A DNA stretch of 64,000 nt from Lachnospiraceae bacterium (GCA_029224965.1 JAQXVO010000030.1:1-64000), one strand, 5' to 3'. Positions 37,384 through 46,615 are shown, counted from the first letter of the stretch. Translations and numbers: made by a program. The notes: generated by a model not told the origin, from the letters alone.

Positions 37384-37423
37384 AAAAATGCGGCAAAGCC
37401 TTGTTATTACTGGCTTTGCCGCA
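37384..37423 (-). terminator. Terminator hairpin between the sugar-binding gene and the IS remnant
   Basis: A 12-bp stem TGCGGCAAAGCC/GGCTTTGCCGCA (37389-37400 with 37412-37423) followed on the minus strand by ATTTTTC. It could close the sugar-sensing operon (last gene ends at 37485), although the hairpin itself may have come with the insertion sequence. Confidence 0.75.
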
Positions 37424-37484
37424 CTTTCTGTTCTATTCAACTGTCAAAGACGGGATCTTACCATAAGAATACTTTCCTTTTCAA

Positions 37485-38546
37485 TTACTTCAAGCTCAGA
37501 AACTGATCGACATTATCGATGGTCACTTTCTGGTAGTCGACATAGGTGCTCTTTCCATCCGTCATGGAGAGTCCCCTGAGGTCTTTCCCTTCAAAGGCAC
37601 GGACAGCAATATCCATTACCTTATCCGCCTGAGTCTTGCCATCATTATAGACAGTTCCCTGAATCAGTCCTTTCTTAATATCCGAAAGGACCTCTTTCGC
37701 CCCATCTACACCGAAGATCACCGGATAAGAAGTTCTCGAGAGATTCCTTTTCTGCAGGGCATCCAAAACGCCGAGTGCCATATCATCATTATTGCAGAGC
37801 ACCAGTTCAATCGAATTTCCATAGCTTTCTAAAAGCTGATTCATCTTATTTTCTGCCTGGAGCCGGCTCCAATTGGCTACCTCATAGGACAATTTATCCA
37901 AAGGAATTCCGTTATCCAAAATGGTATTGATCGATCGGTCTGTCCGGATGATTGCATCCTGATGGTTAATTTCCCCGCGTAAAACCACATATTGGATCTT
38001 CCCATCATGATTTCGATCCACCTCCGGATGCTGCTTCAAATACTCCACACACTCCTGGCCCTGAATCTGGCCGGACTGGGCAGCCCTTGCTCCAACATAA
38101 TAGAGCCCGTTCCAGCGGTTCAGGTCCTGCAAAACCAGCTCACGATTGAAGAAGATCACCGGGATATTATTCTTCTTGGCCATATCGATAATATCCATAG
38201 GATCATTTCGGTCCACAAGATTCACGGCCAGAACATTACAGCCATTGTCGATCAGGTCCTCCACCTGGTCATCCTGAATATTTTGTTTGCTTCTCGCATA
38301 ACGAACAGAAACTGTAATCTGAAGCTTTTCGCCGGAAGTTTTTGATCTCTTCTTCGCCTGGGCAATAAGTTCATCGGTGATCTCTTTTAAAAAGAGATCT
38401 CCTTCATCGTAGATCACGACCCCAAGCTTCAGTCTTTTTACATCCGACGTTTCGACGGTGCCGCAGGAAACAAGACAAACTGTCAAAGCGATCATTAGAA
38501 GGGCGGAAAGAAAACGCCTTCCATTGTTCTTAAAAAAGGATTTCAT
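37485..38546 (-). CDS. Galactose/glucose-type periplasmic-binding lipoprotein (canonical MglB order)
   Basis: Extracytoplasmic sugar-binding protein of the type I periplasmic-binding fold. The 353 residues begin with a lipoprotein signal (CLVSCGTV, Cys at about 28), then KLGVVIYDEGDLFLKEITDEL, VNLVDRNDPMDIIDMAKKNNIPVIFFNREL, and in the C-lobe VLRGEINHQDAIIRTDRS, ANWSRLQAENKM, CNNDDMALGVLDAL and VIFGVDGAKEVL, all matching MglB and in the normal order. It is the last gene of a run headed by the mgl transporter genes and lies 26 bases after the membrane-anchored binding protein. It may feed the same permease with a second ligand range or be an accessory sensor. Confidence 0.88.
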   Translation of the reverse strand: MKSFFKNNGRRFLSALLMIALTVCLVSCGTVETSDVKRLKLGVVIYDEGDLFLKEITDELIAQAKKRSKTSGEKLQITVSVRYARSKQNIQDDQVEDLIDNGCNVLAVNLVDRNDPMDIIDMAKKNNIPVIFFNRELVLQDLNRWNGLYYVGARAAQSGQIQGQECVEYLKQHPEVDRNHDGKIQYVVLRGEINHQDAIIRTDRSINTILDNGIPLDKLSYEVANWSRLQAENKMNQLLESYGNSIELVLCNNDDMALGVLDALQKRNLSRTSYPVIFGVDGAKEVLSDIKKGLIQGTVYNDGKTQADKVMDIAVRAFEGKDLRGLSMTDGKSTYVDYQKVTIDNVDQFLSLK

Positions 38547-38572
38547 CGTTTATTCACCTATTTTCCCTGCAT

Positions 38573-39535
38573 TCAAAGATTATGCGAGATGATATAAAGC
38601 ATATCCTGATTTTCCTTTTTCATAAGATCTCTCATTCGTAAAAGCCGAACCGGAATCTTATGATTGCTTTCTTCGAGAAGGGAAACTTTAGAGAAACCGG
38701 TAAACCTTCTGGCGGCCTCATATCCCATATCGAAATCATTCGGGAAGACCAGACCCTGAAGATTCCCTTCATCCAACTGGTAAACGGCATTCATGCCCCG
38801 GCCGAAGCCATAGAGAACCGCTCGATTCAGATCGCCATTCTTTTTCATCTGTGTCGAAAGTTCAATCTGTCTGTCATCCAAAGCGACGATGATTTCCGTT
38901 CGGTTTCGAAATTCTGAGATCTTACTTGTGACCTCTTCGTCCGAAGCAGATCCAAGTTCCCAGGAAAATGTCACTCCGCTGCCTTTCAGACCTTCTTTTA
39001 ATCCTAAAAACAGCTCCTTCTCGCTTTGATCCGCCGGATTTGACCAAAGAACTCCCAAATGCTTTTCACTCAGATTCGAAGAATAATCCGTAAGGATCAT
39101 CCCGGCCAGTTGTTTCCCATTCTCTCTGGAATCGTTTTGTGTCGTCCGAACTTTCTTGGTATGACCATTTCCCAGAAAAGCCAGGGGAGTCCGACGAGCC
39201 AGTGTTCGAATCTCTTTTTCTGCCTTTCCATTCAGCGGCCAGACAAGAAGTCCATTCGTTCCCTCTGCCAGGGTTTCTTTCACGATCGAAGTCTCATCTT
39301 CTGCAGATTCAAAGCTTCCGGTAGAGATAAAATTCAGGCGGATCCCGGCTTCCGAAGCTCCTGCCTTCAGTCCTCCCTTCAGGGCGGTCCATTTTTCATT
39401 TTCCGAATCTTCCAGAATCACAGCAACCTCTTTCATCTTAGGATCTGAATTTCCCCACAGAAGCTTCGCCAGGAAGAAAACAGTCAGACCGACAAGAATC
39501 AATTCTGAGATGAGAAAACCCTTCTTTCCCTTCAT
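38573..39535 (-). CDS. Membrane-anchored sugar-binding sensor protein (XylFII/LacI-like fold)
   Basis: Predicted ligand sensor of 320 residues. One N-terminal transmembrane helix (about 7-27, LISELILVGLTVFFLAKLLW) with no lipobox keeps it in the membrane; the rest is a divergent type I periplasmic-binding domain starting EVAVILEDSENEKWTALKGGLKAGASEAGI. The start overlaps the kinase stop by four bases (ATGA), which argues for a stoichiometric partner. The layout resembles the XylFII-LytS pair of Clostridium, where an anchored binding protein reports xylose to a LytS kinase. The ligand here is inferred from the neighbouring mgl genes. Confidence 0.8.
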   Translation of the reverse strand: MKGKKGFLISELILVGLTVFFLAKLLWGNSDPKMKEVAVILEDSENEKWTALKGGLKAGASEAGIRLNFISTGSFESAEDETSIVKETLAEGTNGLLVWPLNGKAEKEIRTLARRTPLAFLGNGHTKKVRTTQNDSRENGKQLAGMILTDYSSNLSEKHLGVLWSNPADQSEKELFLGLKEGLKGSGVTFSWELGSASDEEVTSKISEFRNRTEIIVALDDRQIELSTQMKKNGDLNRAVLYGFGRGMNAVYQLDEGNLQGLVFPNDFDMGYEAARRFTGFSKVSLLEESNHKIPVRLLRMRDLMKKENQDMLYIISHNL

Positions 39536-41421
39536 TGTCCCTCCTCCAGTCTCTTTCTGTTTTCCTCTGTAAAGGGAATGGCCGGCAAATGCAGTGTCAC
39601 TTTTGTACCCTCGTCCGGCTCACTTTGAATGATGAGACCATAAGCCTCGCCGAATTGAAGGCGGATCCGGTTATTCACATTCTTCAAACCGACGCCAGAT
39701 CCATGCCGTGGGGTCTTCTCACCCCCGGTCAGAAGTCCTTTCACTGTTTCTTCTGTCATACCGATTCCATTATCCTTGACATGGATGTAGATATCCTTAT
39801 CGGAAATTTCTCCACTCACCTCGATCAAGCCGTCCCCATCCATGGTCTCTACGCCATAATAAATGGCGTTTTCCAGAATTGGCTGGAGAATGAGCTTGAC
39901 CGTGCAATAGGTCTTGATTTCCTCCGGAAGATGAAATTGCACTTGAAAGCGGTCCTTATAACGATATTTCTGAATATTCATATAACTCTGGGCATGCAGC
40001 ACTTCATCACCAATGGAAATGATACGATTGCCCTTGGACAAGCTAATCCGAAAGAGTCTTGCCAACTGAGTGATCATATAAACAGCTTCTTCATTTTTCT
40101 CTCCTTCGATCATCCAGGTAATGGAATCCAGGGTATTGTAAAGGAAATGCGGGTTGATCTGGCTCTGCAAAGCATCCATCTCACTTTTCTGCCGAAGCCT
40201 TTCTTCTTCTACAATCTGGTGCATGAGACGATCGATCTCTTCATAGGACTTCTGGATACTGTCCCCCAGATGACGGATCTCCGGGGAGCCGCCGATATAG
40301 ATGGTCTGTCCATCCAGTTTTCCGGCCTCAATGGACTTGACCGATTCATCCAGAGCCAAAATGGGCCGGGCGATTCGGATTGCAGCGATCCGGTTAATCA
40401 GCAGGACGGTTGCAGAAGTCATGGAAAGAATGAAGAAAAGAAACCAGACATTATTGATCATATTCTGAGTCAGGGTTTTGCCCGGAATCACACTGACTAA
40501 TTTCCAGCCGGTATAGGTGATCGAGCGGATACTGATGTAATCCCTTCCCTTCAAAGAGACCTTAGGAAAGCTGCCATCCTCATGGCGGATAGCAAATATT
40601 GCAGAGGGTTCTTTCTCATAACCTTCCAAGATCGGCATCTGCCTGGGATGATAAATGAGATTCCCCTTATCATCGCATATGTAGTAATATTGACCGCCCG
40701 CATTCTCATTGATCTTCTTCATGGTCCGTTCCAGACGGCTATAATCCAGATCCACAAGAAGGATCGCCTTTTTCGGCCGGTCTCCTTCGGTCAGATAGAT
40801 CACTCTAGACATAAAAACCGTCCAGTTATAGCGGGAACTGTCGTCCTGAAAAAGATTCTGGACATGAGGAGCAGAGACATAAAAACTTTCCGGCTTATCT
40901 AAAGCTCCCTGAAACCACTCCTGATGACTGACATCAGGATCCTCTTTCTGTTTTGCCACAGGCTCTGCCAGTAGCAAGCTTCCGCTTGTATCATAGAGAG
41001 CAATGGACAAAATGGCATCCTTATTTGCTTCATAGAGGAGATAGAGATTCTTTGCCACAAATGGATCCGAAAGGGAATTGCCCGAAAGCACCTCATAATC
41101 CGCCGTATCCGAAATACGGCGGGCCATAAGAAGGTTCTCGTCCAGAGATGTTCCCGTCTGCTGGAGAATTGCTTCCGTGCTGCTTAAAGCCGTTGTACGG
41201 GCACTCGTCCGGAAGCGAAACATAAAGAGTGATCCGAGAATCGCAACAAGGGCCAAAGACAAGGCAGAAAAGGAAATCATGAGTGTCGACTGGATCCCAT
41301 TGACTGTATGGCTTTTCTTTAAAACCATAATCCTCTCCCGGTAAAGTTCCAGGCGGCTCTTGATACGTTCTCTCACATTCTTTTGTTTTTTCTCATTTGT
41401 TTCTTTCCTGTTATTTCGCAT
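39532..41421 (-). CDS. LytS/YesM-type sensor histidine kinase
   Basis: Membrane sensor kinase of 629 residues. Two transmembrane helices (about 45-68 and 322-346) flank a double-Cache-like outer domain; a HAMP segment follows (about 346-400). The phosphoacceptor block is LQSQINPHFLYNTLD with His425, followed by an HATPase domain with LILQPILENAIYYGVE, KDNGIGMT and GSGVGLKNVNNRI. It overlaps the response regulator stop by 11 bases and the anchored binding protein start by four, so the three are made as a unit. Confidence 0.94.
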   Translation of the reverse strand: MRNNRKETNEKKQKNVRERIKSRLELYRERIMVLKKSHTVNGIQSTLMISFSALSLALVAILGSLFMFRFRTSARTTALSSTEAILQQTGTSLDENLLMARRISDTADYEVLSGNSLSDPFVAKNLYLLYEANKDAILSIALYDTSGSLLLAEPVAKQKEDPDVSHQEWFQGALDKPESFYVSAPHVQNLFQDDSSRYNWTVFMSRVIYLTEGDRPKKAILLVDLDYSRLERTMKKINENAGGQYYYICDDKGNLIYHPRQMPILEGYEKEPSAIFAIRHEDGSFPKVSLKGRDYISIRSITYTGWKLVSVIPGKTLTQNMINNVWFLFFILSMTSATVLLINRIAAIRIARPILALDESVKSIEAGKLDGQTIYIGGSPEIRHLGDSIQKSYEEIDRLMHQIVEEERLRQKSEMDALQSQINPHFLYNTLDSITWMIEGEKNEEAVYMITQLARLFRISLSKGNRIISIGDEVLHAQSYMNIQKYRYKDRFQVQFHLPEEIKTYCTVKLILQPILENAIYYGVETMDGDGLIEVSGEISDKDIYIHVKDNGIGMTEETVKGLLTGGEKTPRHGSGVGLKNVNNRIRLQFGEAYGLIIQSEPDEGTKVTLHLPAIPFTEENRKRLEEGQ

Positions 41422-43030
41422 CTTCTACCTGTTTCTGACGAAATCTGGACGGAGAGACCCCGAAGGCCTTTTTGAAAACATAACTGAAATAATTCGGATC
41501 CTCATATCCGACTTTCTTACCGATGATATAGTTCTTATCATTGGTAAGTAAAAGCAGGTCTTTCGCCTTCTCCATCCGATAACCGGTCAAAAAACTTACA
41601 AATGCCTCTCCCGTCTCCTTCTTGAAAACACTGGAGAAATAGGATTCCGATACGCCCAAGGCCTTACAAACCGATTCCAGGGAGAGGTCGGCTTCACTAT
41701 AATGGTCCCGAACATAGTTTTTGGCGCCTTTGACATAAGACAGACTGTTAGAGGAACGAAGGCGGCTCATGGCATCCATCATGGAGAGAGCTGTTCCTTT
41801 CAGCCATTCCCGAAGGGATTCCGCATCAAATTCAATAAGCTGCAAAAAAGGATCTTCTGTCAGACCTGATTGTGTCAGAATTTCCTCCATGGAGATCTCA
41901 TTGCCCCTGGCAAAACGATACAAGGCAGCCAGAAGATTACTGACCTCCATTCGATACTGCTTCACCGTTGATGAGAGACGGATGATCTTATCAATCACGT
42001 CATCCGAAGCTTCTGTGACAACATCCTTCTTACCCATCCGAATGGCTGTAAAAAACTGGTGAAAATCTCCCTCCGAAGAAATCTCATAATTTGCTTTTTC
42101 TTCCGGTGCTGCTTCACGGATATTAATTGCCCGTCCTGTTCCATACAAAACACGATAGGAAACCGCTTCTCTGGCACCGAGATAGGAGGTCTGCAAGTCT
42201 TTGAGATCTTCTACCGGTCCACCGATTCCGGCGGTCACAACAGCGCCAAGAACCCGTCCGGCGCTTCGAACGATCCGGTTACAATCATCCGTCAATTTGG
42301 TTACATCCTCTGCAGATGGCATGCGGACCAGCATGACAATATCTCCACGATATGTGAAGAAATCCGCATCCCATTTCTGCTTCATTTCATCCGTAATATA
42401 CTTCCAGACCGAAAGCTGAAGGACCGAAGGATGCATGCCCTCCGGAATATGATGGGAGCTGACATGAAAAATACAGAAGCAGTAACCGCCCGAAGATTCA
42501 GCCACCTGATAATCCGCTCTATATTTATCAAAAGAACCCTCCGGTATTCTGCCCTCAATCAGCATGATATAGAAATTGGACTGGATAACCGGCAGAGATT
42601 CCATATAGAATTCCTGAAGCATACGGACATTCTGCCGTGCGCTTCTTTCCTCATCCATGTTTTTCTTAAGCTCAGTCAGAGTCTTGGTAAGTTCAATGGA
42701 ACTAATGGGCTTTAAAATATACTCCGAAACCTCCAGATGAACGGCTTCCTTGGCATATTCAAACTCATCGAAGCCGGTAAAAAGAAGGATACGAAGATCC
42801 GGAAATTCCTTTCTCAAACGGCGCGATAATTCCAGCCCATCCATATAAGGCATCTTGATATCTGTTATGACCACATCCGGCATCTCTTCCTCTGCAATCT
42901 CCAGAGCCTGGACACCATTCTTCGCATATCCGATGACAGAAAATCCAAGGTCCTCCCAGTTGACCTTTTTCTGCATGACATGGATAACATCCTCTTCATC
43001 ATCTACAAGTAAAACACGATAGCCTTCCAT
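41411..43030 (-). CDS. YesN-type response regulator with AraC DNA-binding domain
   Basis: Transcription regulator of 539 residues. The receiver domain holds the acidic pocket LLVDDEEDV and the phosphoacceptor Asp57 in VVITDIKMPYMDG; a central region of about 290 residues follows; the last 100 residues are an AraC/XylS double helix-turn-helix (LSLESVCKALGVSESYFSSVFKKETG, VGYEDPNYFSYVFKKAFGVSPSRFR). ATG 43030 follows GGGGAAAGTC. Paired with the kinase immediately downstream and probably activates the mgl promoter; separated from mglC by a terminator hairpin. Confidence 0.94.
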   Translation of the reverse strand: MEGYRVLLVDDEEDVIHVMQKKVNWEDLGFSVIGYAKNGVQALEIAEEEMPDVVITDIKMPYMDGLELSRRLRKEFPDLRILLFTGFDEFEYAKEAVHLEVSEYILKPISSIELTKTLTELKKNMDEERSARQNVRMLQEFYMESLPVIQSNFYIMLIEGRIPEGSFDKYRADYQVAESSGGYCFCIFHVSSHHIPEGMHPSVLQLSVWKYITDEMKQKWDADFFTYRGDIVMLVRMPSAEDVTKLTDDCNRIVRSAGRVLGAVVTAGIGGPVEDLKDLQTSYLGAREAVSYRVLYGTGRAINIREAAPEEKANYEISSEGDFHQFFTAIRMGKKDVVTEASDDVIDKIIRLSSTVKQYRMEVSNLLAALYRFARGNEISMEEILTQSGLTEDPFLQLIEFDAESLREWLKGTALSMMDAMSRLRSSNSLSYVKGAKNYVRDHYSEADLSLESVCKALGVSESYFSSVFKKETGEAFVSFLTGYRMEKAKDLLLLTNDKNYIIGKKVGYEDPNYFSYVFKKAFGVSPSRFRQKQVEDAK

Positions 43031-43075
43031 GACTTTCCCCTTTATTTTCATACAAATCTTATAGTCATTGTAGCA

Positions 43076-43113
43076 TAAAAAGACCCGTCACAATATGCTA
43101 TCTGTGACGGGTC
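43076..43113 (-). terminator. Terminator after mglC
   Basis: A perfect 10-bp stem GACCCGTCAC/GTGACGGGTC (43082-43091 with 43104-43113), followed on the minus strand by TTTTTATG. It separates the transporter genes from the regulatory genes; read-through or an undetected promoter would have to express the latter. Confidence 0.88.
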
Positions 43114-43150
43114 CTATTTGTATCTGTCTTGGAGAAGATGATCCGGTTCC

Positions 43151-44800
43151 TTACTTCTTACGGATATACTTCAGGCAGTCCAGAGTAACTGCAGCAAGAA
43201 TAATGATACCTTCAAATACGAACTGGAGGTTGGTATCAACGCCCAGAATCGTAAGAGAATAGGTCAATGCCGTGAAGATCAGAACACCGACAACAACGCC
43301 GGAAATCTTTCCAATACCACCGGTGAAGGATACGCCACCGACAACGCAGGCGGCGATTGCATCCATATCCCATCCTTGTCCGTATGCTGCAGATCCGGAA
43401 CCAACCATTCGGTTACATTCCAGCCAGTCGCCGAAGCCGTAGAGAATACCGGCAAGAATAAATGCACCCAGAGTTACGCGAAAGACAGAAATACCGGAAG
43501 CCGATGCAGCCTCAGGGTTACCTCCGACTGCATAGAGATTCTTGCCGAAAGTCGTCTTGTTCCATATGAACCATACAATGGCAATCGCTGCAACCGCCCA
43601 GATAATGATGGTCGGGAATCTGCCGTTGATCTTCGGAATGACCATAGCAGGAATCTTTTGATCGATGGATCCGAAGGATACACCCTTGGTTGCATAAGTA
43701 ACCATACCGAAGATGATCAGCATGTTGGACATCGTTGAAATAAAGGGGTGCATCTTGAACTTTGCGGTGAAGAAACCTGCAATCGATGTAAAGATGGTGC
43801 AGAGAACGATGCAGACAAGAAGTGCCAGAATTGCTCTTCCTGCCAGAGGCATCTTGGTCAGATCAAAAACCTTACCGAAAACAGTACCGGTATTGGGTCC
43901 CTGATGCATGATAATGGTAGAAGCCACCATGCCCATGCCAACCATACGGCCAACGGAAAGGTCGGTACCGGTCAGAAGGATCAGTCCTGCAACACCCAGG
44001 GCATAGAACATTCTCGGCGAAGCCTGCTGGAGAATATTCAGAATATTATTATAGGTGAAAAGCGGGGAGCCCTTAACCATCGGTGTGACAATACCCAGGA
44101 CGACAAAGACCATAATGATAACGAAATACAGACCATTCTGAAGAAGGAATTGTTGGGCGTTAAAAGTATACTTGTAATTCTCTCTTCTCTGAGCCATATT
44201 CTGTCCGAAAGTGAAATGGGACATACGGAGCTTGTCGATCAAATGATAACGATAGACAAAAGCCTCATGCTCTTCATCCTTTACGGCCTGGAGTTTCAGA
44301 TCCCGACGCATCTTCTGATCATAGAGACGGTTCTTATATACATAATTCTCATCCTTGATCTCCGCCTTGTCGCTTGTCTTGGACAGTTCGGCTTCATGCT
44401 CATTCTTCAGTTTTCCGATGGCCTGCTCATAATCCTTCTCGATGGCCTGTCGTTCTGCCTCACAGGATGCTTTGATCGGTTCCAGATAATCCTTGTCGAA
44501 ATGAGCATTGATATAAGTCTCAGCTTTCTTGACCAGGGCATCTACCTCTGCCCGGTTTTTCGCCTCAACTTCCCTGGCCTTGGCCAGAGCCTCCTTATCT
44601 TCGGCGATCCGGTTTGCTCTCTCCTCTTTGTTCAAAGACTTATCATCTTTCAGAAGGATCATGTGATTTTCCAGCTGACGCACAAGTGTTGCACCATCCG
44701 CTCTTAATTGATCGATCTCATCCTGTATTTTGCCGACATACTCATCGATCGGCTTCAGGAGTTGATCCTTATCCTCCTGTGTCAATATCGTATTTGCCAT
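43151..44800 (-). CDS. mglC: Galactose-type ABC permease MglC with N-terminal coiled-coil extension
   Basis: Membrane subunit of a CUT2 sugar ABC importer. Of its 549 residues, about 222-549 align with MglC (multiple helices; GVAGLILLTGTDLSVGRMVGM, VGGNPEAASASGI, AACVVGGVSFTGGIG). Residues 1 to about 215 are an extra hydrophilic domain, highly charged and heptad-like (DEYVGKIQDEIDQLRADGATL, NKEERANRIAEDKEALAKA), predicted cytoplasmic coiled coil. E. coli MglC has 336 residues, so the extension accounts for the whole difference. It follows mglA by 24 bases. The extension might dock a regulator or stabilise the complex; that is speculation. Confidence 0.92.
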   Translation of the reverse strand: MANTILTQEDKDQLLKPIDEYVGKIQDEIDQLRADGATLVRQLENHMILLKDDKSLNKEERANRIAEDKEALAKAREVEAKNRAEVDALVKKAETYINAHFDKDYLEPIKASCEAERQAIEKDYEQAIGKLKNEHEAELSKTSDKAEIKDENYVYKNRLYDQKMRRDLKLQAVKDEEHEAFVYRYHLIDKLRMSHFTFGQNMAQRRENYKYTFNAQQFLLQNGLYFVIIMVFVVLGIVTPMVKGSPLFTYNNILNILQQASPRMFYALGVAGLILLTGTDLSVGRMVGMGMVASTIIMHQGPNTGTVFGKVFDLTKMPLAGRAILALLVCIVLCTIFTSIAGFFTAKFKMHPFISTMSNMLIIFGMVTYATKGVSFGSIDQKIPAMVIPKINGRFPTIIIWAVAAIAIVWFIWNKTTFGKNLYAVGGNPEAASASGISVFRVTLGAFILAGILYGFGDWLECNRMVGSGSAAYGQGWDMDAIAACVVGGVSFTGGIGKISGVVVGVLIFTALTYSLTILGVDTNLQFVFEGIIILAAVTLDCLKYIRKK

Positions 44801-44824
44801 AGCTTTTCTCCTTATATCCTATTA

Positions 44825-46333
44825 TCAGAGATACTTCGCGCTTAATCGTAAGAGCTCTTCCTGATCGGTCTCTTTGGTATTCACAATGCCTGCCAGGTGT
44901 CCGTTACTCATCACACCGATTCGGTTTGTAATACCGAGAATCTCAGGCATTTCAGAAGAAACCACGATAATGGTCTTGCCCTGTTTTGCCATCTTAATGA
45001 TAAGCTCATAGATCTCATACTTGGCACCGACATCGATGCCTCGGGTTGGCTCATCCATCAGAAAGACCTTGGGATCCCGCTCCATCCACTTACCGAAAAT
45101 AACCTTCTGCTGGTTACCGCCGGACAGGTTGGCAATCATATCATCCGGTCCCATGGTCTTGGTATGCATAACGGAGATTTCATTCGAAGTTGCCTTTATC
45201 ATCTTCGGACTGCTCAGAGCAACTCCCGACTTATAATGATTCATGTTGGCAATGGTGGTATTGAAAGTAAGGTCTCCCTTTAAGAAGAGTCCGTTCGCTT
45301 TTCTCTCCTCTGTGATCATTGCAAATCCGTGATCCATGGCATCTTTGGAACTGTTGAAGTTACTAAGCTTGTCATCGTAGTAGACACGACCGGAAGCCCG
45401 GGTCCGCATTCCGAAGATTGTCTCCAGAAGCTCGGATCTGCCAGCGCCGACCAAGCCGTATAGGCCGAAGATTTCTCCCTGACGAACATCAAAGGTGACA
45501 TCCTTTAAGTAAGGCGCAAATTTCGTCGACAGATGCTGAACCTTCAAAATCGTCTTACCCGGCTTGTTATCCACCGGAGGAAAACGATTGTCCAGAGACC
45601 GGCCGACCATGGCTGCAATCAGCTCATTCATGTTGGTTTCTGAAACCGGCTTTGTCATCACAAGAGAACCATCCCGAAGGACCGAGACCTCATCGCAGAT
45701 CTCGAAAACCTCATCCATCTTATGAGAGATATAGATGATGGAAATACCTTGTTCCTTCAAAGCCCGCATCATTTTAAAGAGTTTCTCAACTTCCGGAACA
45801 GTCAAAGAGGATGTCGGCTCGTCCAGAACAATGATTTTCGAATGATAGGAAATAGCCTTTGCAATTTCAACCATCTGCCGCTGAGAAACGGACATATATT
45901 TCATGGGCTGAGTCAGATTCACCGTCATATTGAGCTGGCGGAAGAGATCCGATGCCTCCTTTTTCATCCGTGTTTCATCAATGACGCCTAACGATGTCTT
46001 GGGATAGCGTCCCAAAAAGAGATTATCAACGACACTTCTCTCCAGGCATTGGTTCAATTCCTGGTGAACCATGGCAATACCATTCTCCAAGGCCTCTTTG
46101 GGTCCGGAGAAATTGATTTCCTTACCGTCCAGAATAATTCGTCCTTCATCCTTCTGATAGGTACCGAACAGACACTTCATCATGGTCGATTTACCAGCAC
46201 CGTTCTCTCCCATCAGACCCATAATGGATCCCCGTTTCACATCCATGTTAATGTGATCCAGAACCCGGTTACGGCCAAAGGACTTGCACATTCCGCGAAT
46301 CGATAAGATAACATTATCTTTCTCTTCTGCCAT
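44825..46333 (-). CDS. mglA: Galactose-type ABC transporter ATP-binding protein MglA
   Basis: Double ATPase of a CUT2 sugar importer, 502 residues. The first cassette has Walker A GENGAGKST, signature SVSQRQMVEIAKA and Walker B IIVLDEPTSSL. The second has a degenerate Walker A (GLVGAGRSE), as usual for the family, but an intact LSGGNQQKVIFGKW and VFLMDEPTRGIDVG. It lies between mglB (326-base gap with a terminator hairpin) and mglC. Confidence 0.95.
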   Translation of the reverse strand: MAEEKDNVILSIRGMCKSFGRNRVLDHINMDVKRGSIMGLMGENGAGKSTMMKCLFGTYQKDEGRIILDGKEINFSGPKEALENGIAMVHQELNQCLERSVVDNLFLGRYPKTSLGVIDETRMKKEASDLFRQLNMTVNLTQPMKYMSVSQRQMVEIAKAISYHSKIIVLDEPTSSLTVPEVEKLFKMMRALKEQGISIIYISHKMDEVFEICDEVSVLRDGSLVMTKPVSETNMNELIAAMVGRSLDNRFPPVDNKPGKTILKVQHLSTKFAPYLKDVTFDVRQGEIFGLYGLVGAGRSELLETIFGMRTRASGRVYYDDKLSNFNSSKDAMDHGFAMITEERKANGLFLKGDLTFNTTIANMNHYKSGVALSSPKMIKATSNEISVMHTKTMGPDDMIANLSGGNQQKVIFGKWMERDPKVFLMDEPTRGIDVGAKYEIYELIIKMAKQGKTIIVVSSEMPEILGITNRIGVMSNGHLAGIVNTKETDQEELLRLSAKYL

Positions 46334-46570
46334 ATGTATACTCCTGTACTACATAGAATCGAAAAAAACAGTCACAACAGATCTGTCACAGAATCTATAT
46401 TGACAGAAAGTCTTAGGGGGTATTGACTTTTCTGGTGCATTCTAGATCCTGTAGTTGAGATCAGAGATTTGGCTCTCATGTCTCAGAATATTTGAAAGCG
46501 AAAGGTGAAGAGAATGATACAGAATAAAATCTGATTGTCCTATTTTGTATTCTCCATCTTCTTCCGTCTC
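46334..46570. other. mglB-mglA spacer
   Basis: Non-coding stretch between mglA and the terminator hairpin after mglB. It is AT-rich with several short GTGACAG/CTGTCAC elements near 46370-46410. I see no convincing promoter or open frame. Confidence 0.5.
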
Positions 46571-46615
46571 AAAAAAGAGAGGAGGCAACAGGAGACGACC
46601 TCCTGATGCCTCCTC
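46571..46615 (-). terminator. Strong hairpin terminator between mglB and mglA
   Basis: A 16-position stem with a single A-A mismatch (46579-46594 with 46600-46615, arms GAGGAGGCA.CAGGAG) followed on the minus strand by six T. Lying inside the transporter operon, it probably reduces mglA-mglC transcription relative to mglB. Confidence 0.88.
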
